Below, one piece after another: positions 38,950 through 48,816 of a stretch of DNA of 51,658 bases (the stretch's first letter is position 1; the number at the start of each line of letters is the position of its first letter). A program made the position numbers and the translations under genes. Source of the stretch: Bacteroidales bacterium (GTDB taxonomy: Bacteria; Bacteroidota; Bacteroidia; Bacteroidales; Marinilabiliaceae). The notes beneath the pieces were generated by a model that was not told where the DNA came from, made no database searches, and worked only from the letters and a program-made list of their open reading frames with translations. The stretch spans positions 1 to 51,658 of the forward strand of contig JAFYCM010000054.1 in assembly GCA_017539645.1 (NCBI GenBank), written 5' to 3'.

Positions 38950-40284
38950 TCAAATCAATCCAACCATATAAATTGGCAAAATGATTGTTGCTCCATCATG
39001 CCGCAACTCCTTTGTGCAAACAACATATCTTTTATCTACGCGAGAGGAAAACTTATCGCAGAATTTGTCAAGCGAAACATGTGACTTGTAACTTGATGAC
39101 TTAACCTCTATTGGACATATTTTTGCGCCACGAGACAAGAGGAAGTCCACTTCGTAATTATGCCGTTCGTCCTTTGCCCATGTATAAAAATATATGTTGT
39201 TACCGCTGCTTCTCAGCATCTGTGCTGCGAGGTTTTCATAAATGTAACCCATATTAGTTGGCAAACGGTCGGCAAGCAGTTTGTCATATAGCACATTTTC
39301 TGTGAAACTCTTATCCCAGAATGCGAGTGTCACCATCAATCCAGTGTCGCCTACATACATCTTCATGCGGCTTCTGTCCTCACTTAACGGCAGCCCCACA
39401 TTCGGGTCGGTCGTGTGGTAAGCAATGTTCACAGTTTTGCTATCTTCCAATGCAATAAGCAAATCTTCCATCTTGTCAGCTCCGACACCCTTTATGATAG
39501 AAGTCGGGTAAAAACGCCCGACTCCTCGCGAAAGCATCATCGGTATGGCTTGAAACAATCGGCCTATCTTGCCGTTTTTGTCTATCTTGCGGAAATCGTC
39601 AAAATAAAGCTTCAGAATCTTGCGCTTTACCATATCCACGGAGCGTAGGTTTTTCGTGTTCAAATACTCGCTGACGGCTTGCGGCATACCACCCACAAGC
39701 ATATACAGCCGCAGGTCGCGCATGCGCTGGCGGTTGATGTCATCGCCCATAGTGCGGTTGCTCTCCAATTGTTTTCTGAGTAATGGGATAGTTGCAGTGT
39801 CTCCTAATGCCCAACGAAACTCTTCGTAGTCCATTGGGTACATCTCTATTCTGTCTTCCTCACTGGGAATGGTGATGTTCTGCGTGTTCTGCTTGATACT
39901 TATAAGTGACCCCGTTTCTATATAGTCGTATCTGCCGTCTTGCACCAGATATTTGATGGCTTGACGAGCCATAGGACATTTCTGTACTTCGTCGAAGATT
40001 ATCAGTGACTCACGCTGATGCAACGTTGTATGATAGGCGCTTTGTAGGAAAAGAAAAGTATAGTCCAAATCCATCAAATCATCAAACAAGTGCATCACAC
40101 GCTCAGATGCTTTGTTGAAGTCAATCAGTATATACGACTTGTACTCACGCTTGGCAAACTCTTCCACAATAGTTGACTTGCCGATACGCCTTGCCCCCTC
40201 AACGAGCAATGCACTCCTGCCGTTATTCTCTTGCTTCCATCGAAGAATCTGTTGGTAGATCTTTCTCTCAAAAACGAAGTTCAT
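38950..40284 (-). CDS. AAA family ATPase with DUF4143 domain
   Basis: A 444-residue ATPase. The Walker A motif GARRIGKST is at 30-38, and Walker B LIIFDEVQKCP precedes the family-typical YDYIETGSLIS sensor block. The C-terminal DUF4143 region (about 200-420) includes YMLVGGMPQAVSEYL, KMYVGDTGLM, YIYENLAAQMLRSSG and the nuclease-fold-like EVDFLLSRGAKICPIEVKSS. Members are scattered among Bacteria and Archaea, often as repeated, mobile-looking genes of unknown cellular role; the C-terminal D-(8)-EVK pattern recalls PD-(D/E)xK folds. It stands alone between two copies of one terminator hairpin, which suggests insertion as a cassette. Start at the first ATG fits the family N-terminus. Confidence 0.9.
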   Translation of the reverse strand: MNFVFERKIYQQILRWKQENNGRSALLVEGARRIGKSTIVEEFAKREYKSYILIDFNKASERVMHLFDDLMDLDYTFLFLQSAYHTTLHQRESLIIFDEVQKCPMARQAIKYLVQDGRYDYIETGSLISIKQNTQNITIPSEEDRIEMYPMDYEEFRWALGDTATIPLLRKQLESNRTMGDDINRQRMRDLRLYMLVGGMPQAVSEYLNTKNLRSVDMVKRKILKLYFDDFRKIDKNGKIGRLFQAIPMMLSRGVGRFYPTSIIKGVGADKMEDLLIALEDSKTVNIAYHTTDPNVGLPLSEDRSRMKMYVGDTGLMVTLAFWDKSFTENVLYDKLLADRLPTNMGYIYENLAAQMLRSSGNNIYFYTWAKDERHNYEVDFLLSRGAKICPIEVKSSSYKSHVSLDKFCDKFSSRVDKRYVVCTKELRHDGATIILPIYMVGLI

Positions 40285-40359
40285 AATTTATGTTTTGCTA
40301 AATAATGCCGCAATATATTGAAGATAAGTAATATACATAAATGATAATAGCAAAAATTA

Positions 40360-40403
40360 TATTCATCCCCGCTATTTATATTTCTTTATTTCTATTCATC
40401 CCC
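40360..40403. repeat. Spaced direct repeat TATTCATCCCC upstream of the AAA gene
   Basis: Two identical 11-base copies (40360-40370 and 40393-40403), 33 bases apart (about three helical turns), in the AT-rich leader 76-119 bases upstream of the AAA start. They may be regulator sites or chance; no match to the promoter consensus is seen nearby. Confidence 0.35.
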
Positions 40404-40471
40404 TGTATTTTTTATAAGGTTATACTATCCTTCCCAATAGTTTTTTAGAGTATTGGGTATTATACGAAACA

Positions 40472-40513
40472 AAAAACGCTACCGCAATTTCTTTTGCGAT
40501 AGCGTTTTCTTTA
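40472..40513 (-). terminator. Terminator of the endonuclease gene (copy 2 of the duplicated hairpin)
   Basis: Same hairpin as at 38823-38859 (37 identical bases), starting 18 bases after the endonuclease stop codon. Similarity continues into the flank (shared TTATGCTTATTT, then a diverged AAACT/AAATT-AGAGTTT). That indicates a duplicated DNA segment, not independently evolved terminators. Confidence 0.8.
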
Positions 40514-40531
40514 TGCTTATTTATTTGAAAC

Positions 40532-42094
40532 TCAGAGTTTCACAACTTTTTTGCCATTCACAATGTATATGCCTGGACGAGTGATAGACATTAGTCGGCG
40601 GCCGCTGAGGTCGTAGATTACCTCTTGTTGAGCGGTGCTGTTTTGTACGGGTTCAACAACCGTAACTATGCCTGGCTCATCGATTATTGGCGTTTCGGGC
40701 TCGCTGTTGGTTGAAGTCTTGCGGTAGAGCGAAACCATCTTCACGCCTCCAGATGATGATTTGAAATAGCGGAAACGCTCTTGCTTGTTTGCCGGATTGA
40801 ACTTGAAGTGCATTTCGTCACTCACAATGTCGACCACTTCGTTGCTACCCATAATTATAGAGTTGACGTATGGTGTTTCGTCATCTTCTTCTATGCCGTT
40901 GCTGCCTTTTCTGCCACCCATATATATGCCGTTGCTCGTCATTATGCTGTATGAGTTGTCGTTGATTTTGGTAACTACAACTTCAGCCTTTTCGGTCTCT
41001 TCGGTCACTTTTATGGCGCCGTCTTCCAACGTAACGTTTACGTAGTTTGATTTAGAGTCGAGCGCATCCAAACCGCCGTTGAATGCCACAAGTGTTTCGT
41101 CGTATACTATAAGATAAGTGCCGCTCCAATCGTTGGGCTCTTCGGTGACTTTTATGTATTCATCGCCATCGGCAACAATAGGTTCTGGCGTAGGTGTTGG
41201 CGTAGGCGTAGGTTCGATTGGCGTATCGTTGCCACCTTGACTTTGACCAGTGAACGGATTCACATAGTTGCTTGCGCTGAACGGCACATTTTTATACGAG
41301 CCCCAAATGTACTCTTCCAAGCCAGGGTAATCGATGAAAGGGTTGCGGTTTTTCTGCAACTCATATACAGCCTCAATGCGGTTGGTCTCTTTGGCACTAA
41401 CTACGTCGGCTTTCGACCATTTGAGGAGCATTTGTCTTGCCCACGAGGTAAGGTCGCTCTTGGTGAACATGCCGTACGACTTGAACGACGACATTTTGCT
41501 GGCATAGCGCACTACGAAGTAGAAATATGTACGAGCGAAGTCGCCTTTGTATTCGTCGTTTGGCTCGAAGACTACACTTTCGGAGCAGCCCGTATTCTTC
41601 AACTCGGTTGTTGGAGTGCCTAATTTGCTAAAGTTGTTGTCCGACGAGTAAGTAACATTAGCCACTTCGCCAAAACAATAGTTGCTGCGGCGATTGTTCA
41701 CGTAGCCATCGGTAGGGTAAACGTGATACAAATCGGACTTCATTGGCGATTGCTCGTTGAACACGCTTTGCGGAATGCTATGCTCGCGGTTGTAGATGTC
41801 GCCTTCGTCTTTGTAGTTGCCATCGTGGTCTTTGGCAGGATCGTAATTGGTTGTGCATGAGTACATATCCCATATCGTACCATCTTCGCGCACATCGGTA
41901 GTCGTGTATGCCGAAAAAAGTCCTTTGTAGCTAATTACGGTACCGTTTGAACTAAGGATTTCTGTAAGTGCCTGACGAAGAGCCTCGCCACTTTTGCCAT
42001 TTGCGCTGCTGTAGTATGTTTCGCGGTTGAACGATTGAGCAAACGCAACCACTGCCACCCAAAGCAGAATAAAAATAGAATTAAGCTTTTTCAT
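40532..42094 (-). CDS. Secreted endonuclease I family protein with C-terminal sorting-like tail
   Basis: A 520-residue exported nuclease. Signal peptide about 1-19 (VVAFAQ); the endonuclease I fold covers about 22-280 with the His-Me active site NREHSIPQS (His105), then HVYPTDGYVNNRRSNYCFGEV and a KWSKADVVSAKETNR block. A Thr-Pro repeat linker (PIEPTPTPTPTPEP, about 290-304) leads to a beta-rich domain (about 308-455). The end YDLSGRRLMSITRPGIYIVNGKKVVKL (positions 494-520) resembles type IX secretion C-terminal domains. It would degrade extracellular DNA or RNA. A near-consensus -7 box TACTTTCG lies upstream on the minus strand (42132-42125). It does not appear to be in an operon. Confidence 0.88.
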   Translation of the reverse strand: MKKLNSIFILLWVAVVAFAQSFNRETYYSSANGKSGEALRQALTEILSSNGTVISYKGLFSAYTTTDVREDGTIWDMYSCTTNYDPAKDHDGNYKDEGDIYNREHSIPQSVFNEQSPMKSDLYHVYPTDGYVNNRRSNYCFGEVANVTYSSDNNFSKLGTPTTELKNTGCSESVVFEPNDEYKGDFARTYFYFVVRYASKMSSFKSYGMFTKSDLTSWARQMLLKWSKADVVSAKETNRIEAVYELQKNRNPFIDYPGLEEYIWGSYKNVPFSASNYVNPFTGQSQGGNDTPIEPTPTPTPTPEPIVADGDEYIKVTEEPNDWSGTYLIVYDETLVAFNGGLDALDSKSNYVNVTLEDGAIKVTEETEKAEVVVTKINDNSYSIMTSNGIYMGGRKGSNGIEEDDETPYVNSIIMGSNEVVDIVSDEMHFKFNPANKQERFRYFKSSSGGVKMVSLYRKTSTNSEPETPIIDEPGIVTVVEPVQNSTAQQEVIYDLSGRRLMSITRPGIYIVNGKKVVKL

Positions 42095-42205
42095 TTGTTT
42101 TATTTTGGTTCTGAGGAAACGACGCGAAAGTACAACCTATTTATGAAAAATGTGTTTCGTATGTATGAAAACGTATCTTTACATACCTAAACCAAACGCA
42201 TTCTC

Positions 42206-43462
42206 ATGAAGTTTATAGCAACGAGTGATTGGCACTTGGGAAATCTCTTCCATGGTAACGACCGACTCGACGAACATCGTCATTTTCTATCGTGGCTGCT
42301 TGGTCAGATTGACGTTCAACAACCTGATGCACTGCTTATTGCTGGCGATATTTACGACAATAGCAACCCTTCCGCTGCGGCTCAGCAGGCATACTACACA
42401 TTCCTTACCGATGCAACGCGTCTCTGTCCGCAGATGCACATCATAATTACTGCCGGAAACCACGATTCGGCAAGCCGTCTCGAAGCTCCGCGCGCACTGC
42501 TAAGTCTTTTCCATATTGAGGTTCGAGGAAACCTTGTGCATACGTATGTAGACAATGAGCGTGTGTATAATTACGACGACCTAATAATACCTATCAGCAA
42601 TGCGCAAGGCGAAAAAATTGTGGTAGTTGCCGTGCCATATCTACGCAGCGATGTGGTGCAGACGGCAAGTTATTCCGATGGCGTAAATAATATTCTGCGC
42701 CAACTTACGGCTCGTGCTCGCGAGCTTTATCCTGATAACAAGATAGTTATGATGGCGCATATGTATGCCAAAGGTGCCGACATCGCCAAGGAGGACGCGA
42801 GCGAGAAGATTATCGTGGGCGGACAAGAGGAGGTTGGACTTGGTAGTTGGCCGGACCATCCAGATTATCTCACATGTGGTCACATACATAAGCGTCAGCG
42901 AATTTGGGGAACAAACTGGGCGCGCTATACGGGCAGTGTCTTGCCAATGTCGTTTGCCGAAAAAGACTATACGCATGGAGTTGATGTGGTAACTATAAAT
43001 AGTGCTGAAAATGTTGATGTTCAGCATCTTATATATACGCCGCAACACTCTTTGTGCATTCTGCCCGAAAATGATGAAGAGATTTCACCAAAGAAGCTGG
43101 CGAAGTTGATAGTCAGCGAATTGCCAGAGCGCGTAAATGGCAAACTCGACGACAATGCTGCATACGTATTGCTGAAAGTGGCGCAAGACAACGTGAGCAA
43201 CGACGAGATAAAGGATCTTGAGGATTTGTTTGCCAATAAAAACGCGGTGTTGTGCCGCATTCAGAAGATAAACCGTGCGCTAAACATACATACGCTGACC
43301 GGCGAACATGAGATACAGAGCGTCGACGAAGTGCTCAACCGCGACCCAATGGAGACCCTGCGCGAGGCCTTTGCCATAAAGCACGGAGTTGAGATGAACG
43401 AGCAGCAAGAGACGCTGCTTGCCGACCTGCTTAGCAATATAAATACCGACGAAAACGATTGA
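42206..43462 (+). CDS. sbcD: Nuclease SbcCD subunit D
   Basis: A 418-residue Mre11-type nuclease. Metallophosphoesterase motifs are in order: ATSDWHLGN, AGDIYDN, TAGNHDSASR, MAHMYAKG and CGHIHKRQ. With SbcC it forms the complex that opens DNA hairpins and processes blocked DNA ends. The C-terminal part (about 300-418) is the cap and SbcC-binding region. The stop TGA lies 2 bases before the sbcC ATG, so the subunits are translationally linked. Confidence 0.96.
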   Translation: MKFIATSDWHLGNLFHGNDRLDEHRHFLSWLLGQIDVQQPDALLIAGDIYDNSNPSAAAQQAYYTFLTDATRLCPQMHIIITAGNHDSASRLEAPRALLSLFHIEVRGNLVHTYVDNERVYNYDDLIIPISNAQGEKIVVVAVPYLRSDVVQTASYSDGVNNILRQLTARARELYPDNKIVMMAHMYAKGADIAKEDASEKIIVGGQEEVGLGSWPDHPDYLTCGHIHKRQRIWGTNWARYTGSVLPMSFAEKDYTHGVDVVTINSAENVDVQHLIYTPQHSLCILPENDEEISPKKLAKLIVSELPERVNGKLDDNAAYVLLKVAQDNVSNDEIKDLEDLFANKNAVLCRIQKINRALNIHTLTGEHEIQSVDEVLNRDPMETLREAFAIKHGVEMNEQQETLLADLLSNINTDEND

Positions 43463-43464
43463 CT

Positions 43465-46400
43465 ATGAAACTTCTGAAACTCGAAATACTCAATCTTGCT
43501 TCGCTCGATAAGCCTGAAGGCGAGGTGATTAACTTCAACGAAGGCGCGCTTGGCGATAGCAACATATTTAGCATCGTAGGTCCGACTGGTAGCGGAAAAT
43601 CTACTATCCTCGATGCCATCTGTCTTGCTCTATACGACCGTACACCGCGCTATTCGCGTCAGAAGGGTGGCCGCGGACGCATAGAAATTTATGGCGAAGC
43701 CGACGATGCTGAGAAAAATCGCCTTGCACCTACCGATAGTCGCAACATACTTACGCGCGGTAAGAAGTTTGGCTACAGCAAGTTGACCTTCCTAGCAAAC
43801 AATGGCACAATCTACCGCGCCGAGTGGAGTGTGCGCTTTCAGGTGAAGAAATTTGCAAGCACCATTACCGAGCTCTATAAAATTTCTGTCGATGCTAATG
43901 GTGTGCAGACCGAAGTATTGGCTGATTGGAGCGAGCTGCCCAAGATTATCGGTTTGGAATATGAGCAATTTCTTCGCACAGTACTTATAGCGCAAGGTAC
44001 GTTTGCTAACTTCTTGACAGCCAAAGAGGACGAGCGCTACGAACTGCTTGAAAAGTTGATTGGCTGCGGCGAAAAATATTCGCGCATAGCCGATGAGATA
44101 AAGAGAAGGAAAGATGCGTCAATTGCTAATTATCAACAGATTAGCGCACGCTTCGAAGCCGTAAAACGGAACATTCTGAATCCAGAAGCACTCGAGGAAC
44201 TCAAAGAGCAAATTGCGCAGCTGCAACGCCAGCAAGATGAGATCCAGAAAATGCTAAAACGAGTTGAAACTGAGCTTGTTTGGTATGACGACGATGATAA
44301 ATACCAAGTAGAAATAGACAAATGCAAAGAAGCGGTTGAGGCAGCACGGCGGACGCTTGCAGCGTTTCAAAGCCAGATTGCGCGGCTCAACATGCACGAT
44401 GCCATTGAGCCTGCGGTAAATATTATGCGCGAAGTGAACCGCGTGAATAACGAGATTGCCAACCTAAAAGAGAGCATTCGTAAAATCTCTGATGGCATCA
44501 AACTCGATGAAGGTCAGATAGATAGAGAAAAAGAAGCGCTCACAAAGCTGAGAACCGACGCCGAGAATGCACAAAAAACTGTAGAACAAACTGCGCCACA
44601 CATTGCAAAGACTCGTGAATTGAAGGTAAAAATAGAAGCTGCAAAATCAGCATTCGTCAATGCTGATGCTATGAAGCAATCGGCTGAAAAAGAGAAGGTT
44701 AATATTGATAATAAAATTGCCGATAATGAAAAAAATATCAATCAAACGCATAACGAATTGTTGGTGGCGCAAGACAATTTGCAGACAGTGCGCGATAAGA
44801 TTGATAAGAAGAGGGCAGAGCTGAATAATAACATTCTCAGGATAGACGAAATGCTCACGGCTGAGAGACAAAAGATTGATGGTCAGAATATTGATGAACT
44901 ACAGCAAAAAAAATCAGCCGCCGATGCAGCATTGAACGATATGCAGAATGCTAAAACGTTGATTGTAAATATTTATAGCTACCGAAAGGAAATTGACGAA
45001 ATAACTGCAAAATGTGATGAGCTAAGTATTGAAAATAAACGTATTACTGAGGCATTGAGCCAGCTAAATATTGACGCACTTAGTAAAGAAAAGGATGTTT
45101 TGCAAAATACCTACACACTCCTTTCGAGCGAAAATTGGGCTGCTCATCGTATGCATTTGGAAGCGGGGAAACCTTGCCCACTTTGTGGCGCTACTGAGCA
45201 TCCTTATCAGGCTGATAATAAGAGGTTTGATGATGCTAAAAATGACATGCAAGCGCTGCTGAACGCCAAAACGGAAGAACTCCGCCGCCAGCAAGAGACG
45301 GAGAAACAACTCTCGGGGCAACTTTCGGCAAACAAAGGTACCATCGCAGAAAAACAGAAGCGGCGAACTCAGCTCCAAACGGATATTACGAATATCGAGA
45401 CTGATTTGAACTCGCTCCGAAGTAAATATCCAGATTTGCCGCAAACGCAAGATGAAGTTGATGCTCGCATAAAACTCGCTGAGTCTCAACAGAAAATAGC
45501 CGCTGAAGCGCTGAAATTTTTTATAGATACGCAAAAACTTATTAATACTTATGGCAACCAAAAAATAGAGGCGCAGAAAAATAAAGACGACTTCAACGAA
45601 AGGGCGAATAACTATGTTGAAAATGAAAGTAAAAAGGTAGAAAAACTCAATGCAGACCTCACTGGATATAGAAAACTCGTGCCAACGCTTCAGGAGCAGC
45701 AGAATCATGCTGCCGAAGTTTTGCAAAATGCCATAACCGCTTGGAAAAAGACCGATGACGAGCGCAATGAGTTGACGCGTCAATATAATGTGGAACTTGG
45801 TGGCGCTTCACCCGAGGAGGTTGAAAGCCGCATAAATAGTGCTAAGCGGGTTGCCGACGAGGCAGTTACAACCAAAGAGAAGCAGATTGCAAATCTACGT
45901 GAGGCGCTTAGCGAAAAAGTTGGGAAGCATAATATTTCGAATGAGCGCCTAAATGCTGAAAACAAGCAGTATAGCAATAAAACCAAGGAACTCGCGCAGT
46001 GGATAAGTACATACAACGCAAAACCCGACAAACTCAAGGAGATAACGGCAGACGATGTGAGTTTTATGCTCGCTGCCACCGATGATTGGGCTTTGATTCG
46101 TCAGCAGAAAGAGAACTACACCGCAGCGGTGAAGCAGAATGTGGCACTTCAAGAAAAAGCCGAACAGACGCTTGCTGAGCATCGAAAGAGTAAGCCAGAG
46201 AAGAGCAAAGATGCGCTTGAGGCCGAGCGCGACGAACTTCAAGCGAATAATAATATTGATGCACTCGTAAATGCAAAATCGATGCTTGACAACCACACGA
46301 AGGCCGAACAAGAGCTCGGCAACAACCTCGAAGCATTCCAAAAAGCCGAACAACTCAAGAACGATTGGGAGAAAATTAGCGATGCCGTGGGTGGTAGCGA

Positions 46401-46869
46401 GGGCAAACTATTGCGCAAAATAGCCCAATGCAACACGCTTAGCTTCCTCATTGCCCATGCCAATACCGAAATACGCAAGTTCAACTCGCGCTACGAACTT
46501 ATGCAGGTGCACAATTCGCTTGGCATACGCGTCATAGACCACGACCGTGCCGACGATATTCGTGACACCACGTCGCTTTCGGGCGGCGAGACCTTCATCG
46601 TCAGTTTGGGATTGGCACTCGGTTTGTCATCGTTGTCGTCGCGCAACATCTCGTTCGACAATCTCTTTATCGACGAGGGTTTCGGCACACTCGACCCCGA
46701 TATGCTCGCTACGGTCATCGACTCGCTATCTATGTTGCAATCGTCGCAACGCAAGAAAGTTGGCGTCATCAGTCACACCGACACCATGAGCGAACGCATA
46801 ACTACGCAAATACGCATAATCAAAAATGGCAATTCGGGCAGTAGCCGTATTGAGATATATCCATCCTGA
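43465..46869 (+). CDS. sbcC: Nuclease SbcCD subunit C (Rad50-like ATPase)
   Basis: An 1134-residue SMC-like ATPase. Walker A is GPTGSGKST near residue 36, followed by a globular part, two long coiled-coil arms and the zinc hook CPLC (Cys571 and Cys574 in GKPCPLCGATEHP). The C-terminal half has the ABC signature SLSGGETFIVSLGLALGLS and Walker B FDNLFIDEGFGTLDPD, then VGVISHTDTM. Length fits the family. The ATG at 43465 is used; an in-frame TTG two codons upstream overlaps the sbcD stop. Confidence 0.96.
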   Translation: MKLLKLEILNLASLDKPEGEVINFNEGALGDSNIFSIVGPTGSGKSTILDAICLALYDRTPRYSRQKGGRGRIEIYGEADDAEKNRLAPTDSRNILTRGKKFGYSKLTFLANNGTIYRAEWSVRFQVKKFASTITELYKISVDANGVQTEVLADWSELPKIIGLEYEQFLRTVLIAQGTFANFLTAKEDERYELLEKLIGCGEKYSRIADEIKRRKDASIANYQQISARFEAVKRNILNPEALEELKEQIAQLQRQQDEIQKMLKRVETELVWYDDDDKYQVEIDKCKEAVEAARRTLAAFQSQIARLNMHDAIEPAVNIMREVNRVNNEIANLKESIRKISDGIKLDEGQIDREKEALTKLRTDAENAQKTVEQTAPHIAKTRELKVKIEAAKSAFVNADAMKQSAEKEKVNIDNKIADNEKNINQTHNELLVAQDNLQTVRDKIDKKRAELNNNILRIDEMLTAERQKIDGQNIDELQQKKSAADAALNDMQNAKTLIVNIYSYRKEIDEITAKCDELSIENKRITEALSQLNIDALSKEKDVLQNTYTLLSSENWAAHRMHLEAGKPCPLCGATEHPYQADNKRFDDAKNDMQALLNAKTEELRRQQETEKQLSGQLSANKGTIAEKQKRRTQLQTDITNIETDLNSLRSKYPDLPQTQDEVDARIKLAESQQKIAAEALKFFIDTQKLINTYGNQKIEAQKNKDDFNERANNYVENESKKVEKLNADLTGYRKLVPTLQEQQNHAAEVLQNAITAWKKTDDERNELTRQYNVELGGASPEEVESRINSAKRVADEAVTTKEKQIANLREALSEKVGKHNISNERLNAENKQYSNKTKELAQWISTYNAKPDKLKEITADDVSFMLAATDDWALIRQQKENYTAAVKQNVALQEKAEQTLAEHRKSKPEKSKDALEAERDELQANNNIDALVNAKSMLDNHTKAEQELGNNLEAFQKAEQLKNDWEKISDAVGGSEGKLLRKIAQCNTLSFLIAHANTEIRKFNSRYELMQVHNSLGIRVIDHDRADDIRDTTSLSGGETFIVSLGLALGLSSLSSRNISFDNLFIDEGFGTLDPDMLATVIDSLSMLQSSQRKKVGVISHTDTMSERITTQIRIIKNGNSGSSRIEIYPS

Positions 46870-46937
46870 AACATAATGAGATGCCTATTTATGCTTATGA
46901 TATAGAACTTTTCAATTTTGTTAACTACTTATTTGCA

Positions 46938-46945
46938 TAAATTTG
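46938..46945 (+). promoter_or_regulatory. -7 promoter element of panB
   Basis: TAAATTTG is a perfect TAnnTTTG match, 24 bases before the panB ATG. A TTTG at 46917-46920 lies 17 bases upstream, slightly short of the usual 19-21. Confidence 0.5.
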
Positions 46946-46968
46946 CGCCCCGTATAAAAAATCAAAAA

Positions 46969-47790
46969 ATGTCAGCAGCAAATCAAATAGCGCCAAAGAA
47001 GGTAACTACATATTCCTTTGGCGAAATGAAGCAGCGTGGCGAAAAGATAGCCATGCTAACATCATACGATTATTCTATGGCCCGCATCGTCGATGGTGCT
47101 GGTATAGATGCAATACTCGTTGGAGATTCAGCGTCTAACGTTATGGCAGGTTTCGACACAACGCTACCTATCACCCTCGATCAGATGATATACCACGCAC
47201 AATCGGTAAAACGTGCGGTGTCGCGTGCTCTTGTGGTAGTGGATTTGCCTTTCGGTACTTATCAAGGAAACTCCAAATTGGCGCTTGCTTCTGCCATACG
47301 TATTATGAAAGAGACTGGTGCCGATGCCATAAAGATAGAAGGCGGAGAAGAGATTCTTGAATCTGTAGAACGTATTCTCTCGGCTGGTATTCCTATTATG
47401 GGTCACCTTGGTCTCACCCCTCAGTCGATACATAAATTTGGAACATATACAGTGCGCGCCAAAGAAGAAGCTGAAGCAGAAAAGCTTGTAAAAGATGCTC
47501 ACATACTCGAGAAAGCTGGCTGCTTTGCCGTTGTGCTCGAGAAAATTCCTGCAGCCCTCGCTACTCGCGTAACTAAAGAACTTAGCATACCTACGATAGG
47601 TATCGGTGCTGGTAATGGCACTGATGGCCAAGTGCTTGTGGCTCACGATATGCTTGGTATTACCAACGGATTCTCACCTCGCTTTTTGCGTCGCTATCTA
47701 CATCTGTATGATGATATTTCGAATGCCATCAGCTCGTATGTAGACGATGTGAAAAATGTTGATTTCCCTAACGAAAAGGAACAATACTAA
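46969..47790 (+). CDS. panB: 3-methyl-2-oxobutanoate hydroxymethyltransferase
   Basis: A 273-residue enzyme of pantothenate synthesis that adds a hydroxymethyl group to 2-oxoisovalerate. Motifs: [83 protein letters not shown] and VLVAHDMLG. The ATG at 46969 is chosen; the longer frame opens with TTG inside the promoter. It is followed 12 bases later by the pseudouridine synthase gene. Confidence 0.96.
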   Translation: MSAANQIAPKKVTTYSFGEMKQRGEKIAMLTSYDYSMARIVDGAGIDAILVGDSASNVMAGFDTTLPITLDQMIYHAQSVKRAVSRALVVVDLPFGTYQGNSKLALASAIRIMKETGADAIKIEGGEEILESVERILSAGIPIMGHLGLTPQSIHKFGTYTVRAKEEAEAEKLVKDAHILEKAGCFAVVLEKIPAALATRVTKELSIPTIGIGAGNGTDGQVLVAHDMLGITNGFSPRFLRRYLHLYDDISNAISSYVDDVKNVDFPNEKEQY

Positions 47791-47802
47791 AACTCCCAAA
47801 TC

Positions 47803-48483
47803 ATGGAAGTACTCTACGAAGACAACCATATAATAGCTGTCAATAAAAACAATAGCGACAACGTTCAGAGCGACAAAACGGGCGAACCCGCGCTTGAGGA
47901 CGAAGTGAAGGCGTACATAAAAAAGAAGTACAACAAGCCAGGCGACGTTTTTCTTGGCATAGTTCACCGCATCGACCGTCCTGTGAGTGGCGTGGTGCTT
48001 TTTGCGCGCACAAGTAAGGCTCTTGCACGTCTGAACCAGATGTTTGCCGACCGCACTGTGCAGAAGACCTACTTGGCCATCACCAATGAGCGCCCAGCCG
48101 AGGTTGAAGCCGAACTTCACCATTATATGGGACGCAACGAAGAGAAAAACCGTGCTTTGGTTTCCAACCGTCCGCGAACGGGCTACAAAGAGGCTATCCT
48201 AAGCTATCGTCTGCTCAGTTCCACCGAGAACCTTAACCTTCTTGAGGTTGCGCTCAAGACGGGTCGTCACCATCAGATTCGTGCGCAACTTGCTCGTATC
48301 GGTTGCCCTATCCGTGGCGACTTGAAATATGGCTCTAAGCGTAGCAATCCCGAAGGCGGCATATGCTTGCACTCGTGGAAAGTGGAGTTCGTTCACCCAG
48401 TGAGCAAAGAGCAAATCAAAATTGTGGCTCCAGTGCCAAACACTAACGTTTGGAACGCCTTCAAGGAGATTATAGAAGATTAG
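47803..48483 (+). CDS. RluA family RNA pseudouridine synthase
   Basis: A 226-residue enzyme that isomerises uridine in rRNA or tRNA. The catalytic Asp58 is in VHRIDRPVSGVVLFAR; further motifs are KTYLAI, LKTGRHHQIRAQLARIGCPIRGDLKYG and CLHSWKVEFVHPV. There is no N-terminal S4 domain, so it is the short RluA/TruC-like form. Target position cannot be told from sequence. It is likely co-transcribed with panB and ends at a hairpin. Confidence 0.92.
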   Translation: MEVLYEDNHIIAVNKNNSDNVQSDKTGEPALEDEVKAYIKKKYNKPGDVFLGIVHRIDRPVSGVVLFARTSKALARLNQMFADRTVQKTYLAITNERPAEVEAELHHYMGRNEEKNRALVSNRPRTGYKEAILSYRLLSSTENLNLLEVALKTGRHHQIRAQLARIGCPIRGDLKYGSKRSNPEGGICLHSWKVEFVHPVSKEQIKIVAPVPNTNVWNAFKEIIED

Positions 48484-48509
48484 GAAAATATCAATATTGC
48501 AAAAATATA

Positions 48510-48552
48510 CATCTCGAAATGCCGCAGTAGGTGTTTCGAGATGTTTTATTTT
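48510..48552 (+). terminator. Terminator after the pseudouridine synthase gene
   Basis: A perfect 10-bp stem CATCTCGAAA/TTTCGAGATG (48510-48519 and 48534-48543) with a 14-base loop and a T-rich tail, 27 bases after the stop. From here to 48765 the DNA is AT-rich and I see no gene. Confidence 0.8.
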
Positions 48553-48765
48553 ATATATACGCGTAAATTGTAATATTCATTCAGTCAGCAAGATTGAATT
48601 TTTGTTTATGCATAGCTAACAAAAATGTACAATTGTAAACACTGTAAAATTGCATTAATATGTCAAAATGTTGTAGATGCTGATATTTATATACGTAAAA
48701 CATAATTATGCTTACGGATTGTAAGTATGTATATCGATTTTATTGTAATAAATTTTCTCCAAACG

Positions 48766-48796
48766 TTTGTTTTGTAATAATTTATATGTAGGTTTG
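48766..48796 (+). promoter_or_regulatory. Consensus Bacteroidota promoter of a small membrane protein gene
   Basis: TTTG (48766-48769), 19 bases, then TAGGTTTG (48789-48796) is a perfect match to the Bacteroidota promoter. It is the best promoter in the window and lies 20 bases upstream of a 47-codon ORF. Confidence 0.65.
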
Positions 48797-48816
48797 CGAT
48801 AGTTCAACTAAAACAA

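Noticed and set aside
38950-40284. AAA-DUF4143 gene as part of an antiphage defence island
   Set aside because: No restriction, CBASS, Gabija, toxin-antitoxin or similar partner gene is adjacent; the neighbours are bioB and a secreted nuclease, which has a signal peptide and so does not act on cytoplasmic phage DNA.
45064-45783. A 239-codon antisense open frame inside sbcC
   Set aside because: It is the complement of the Lys/Glu-rich coiled coil, which gives a long Phe/Leu/Ile-rich shadow; no start context or family resemblance.
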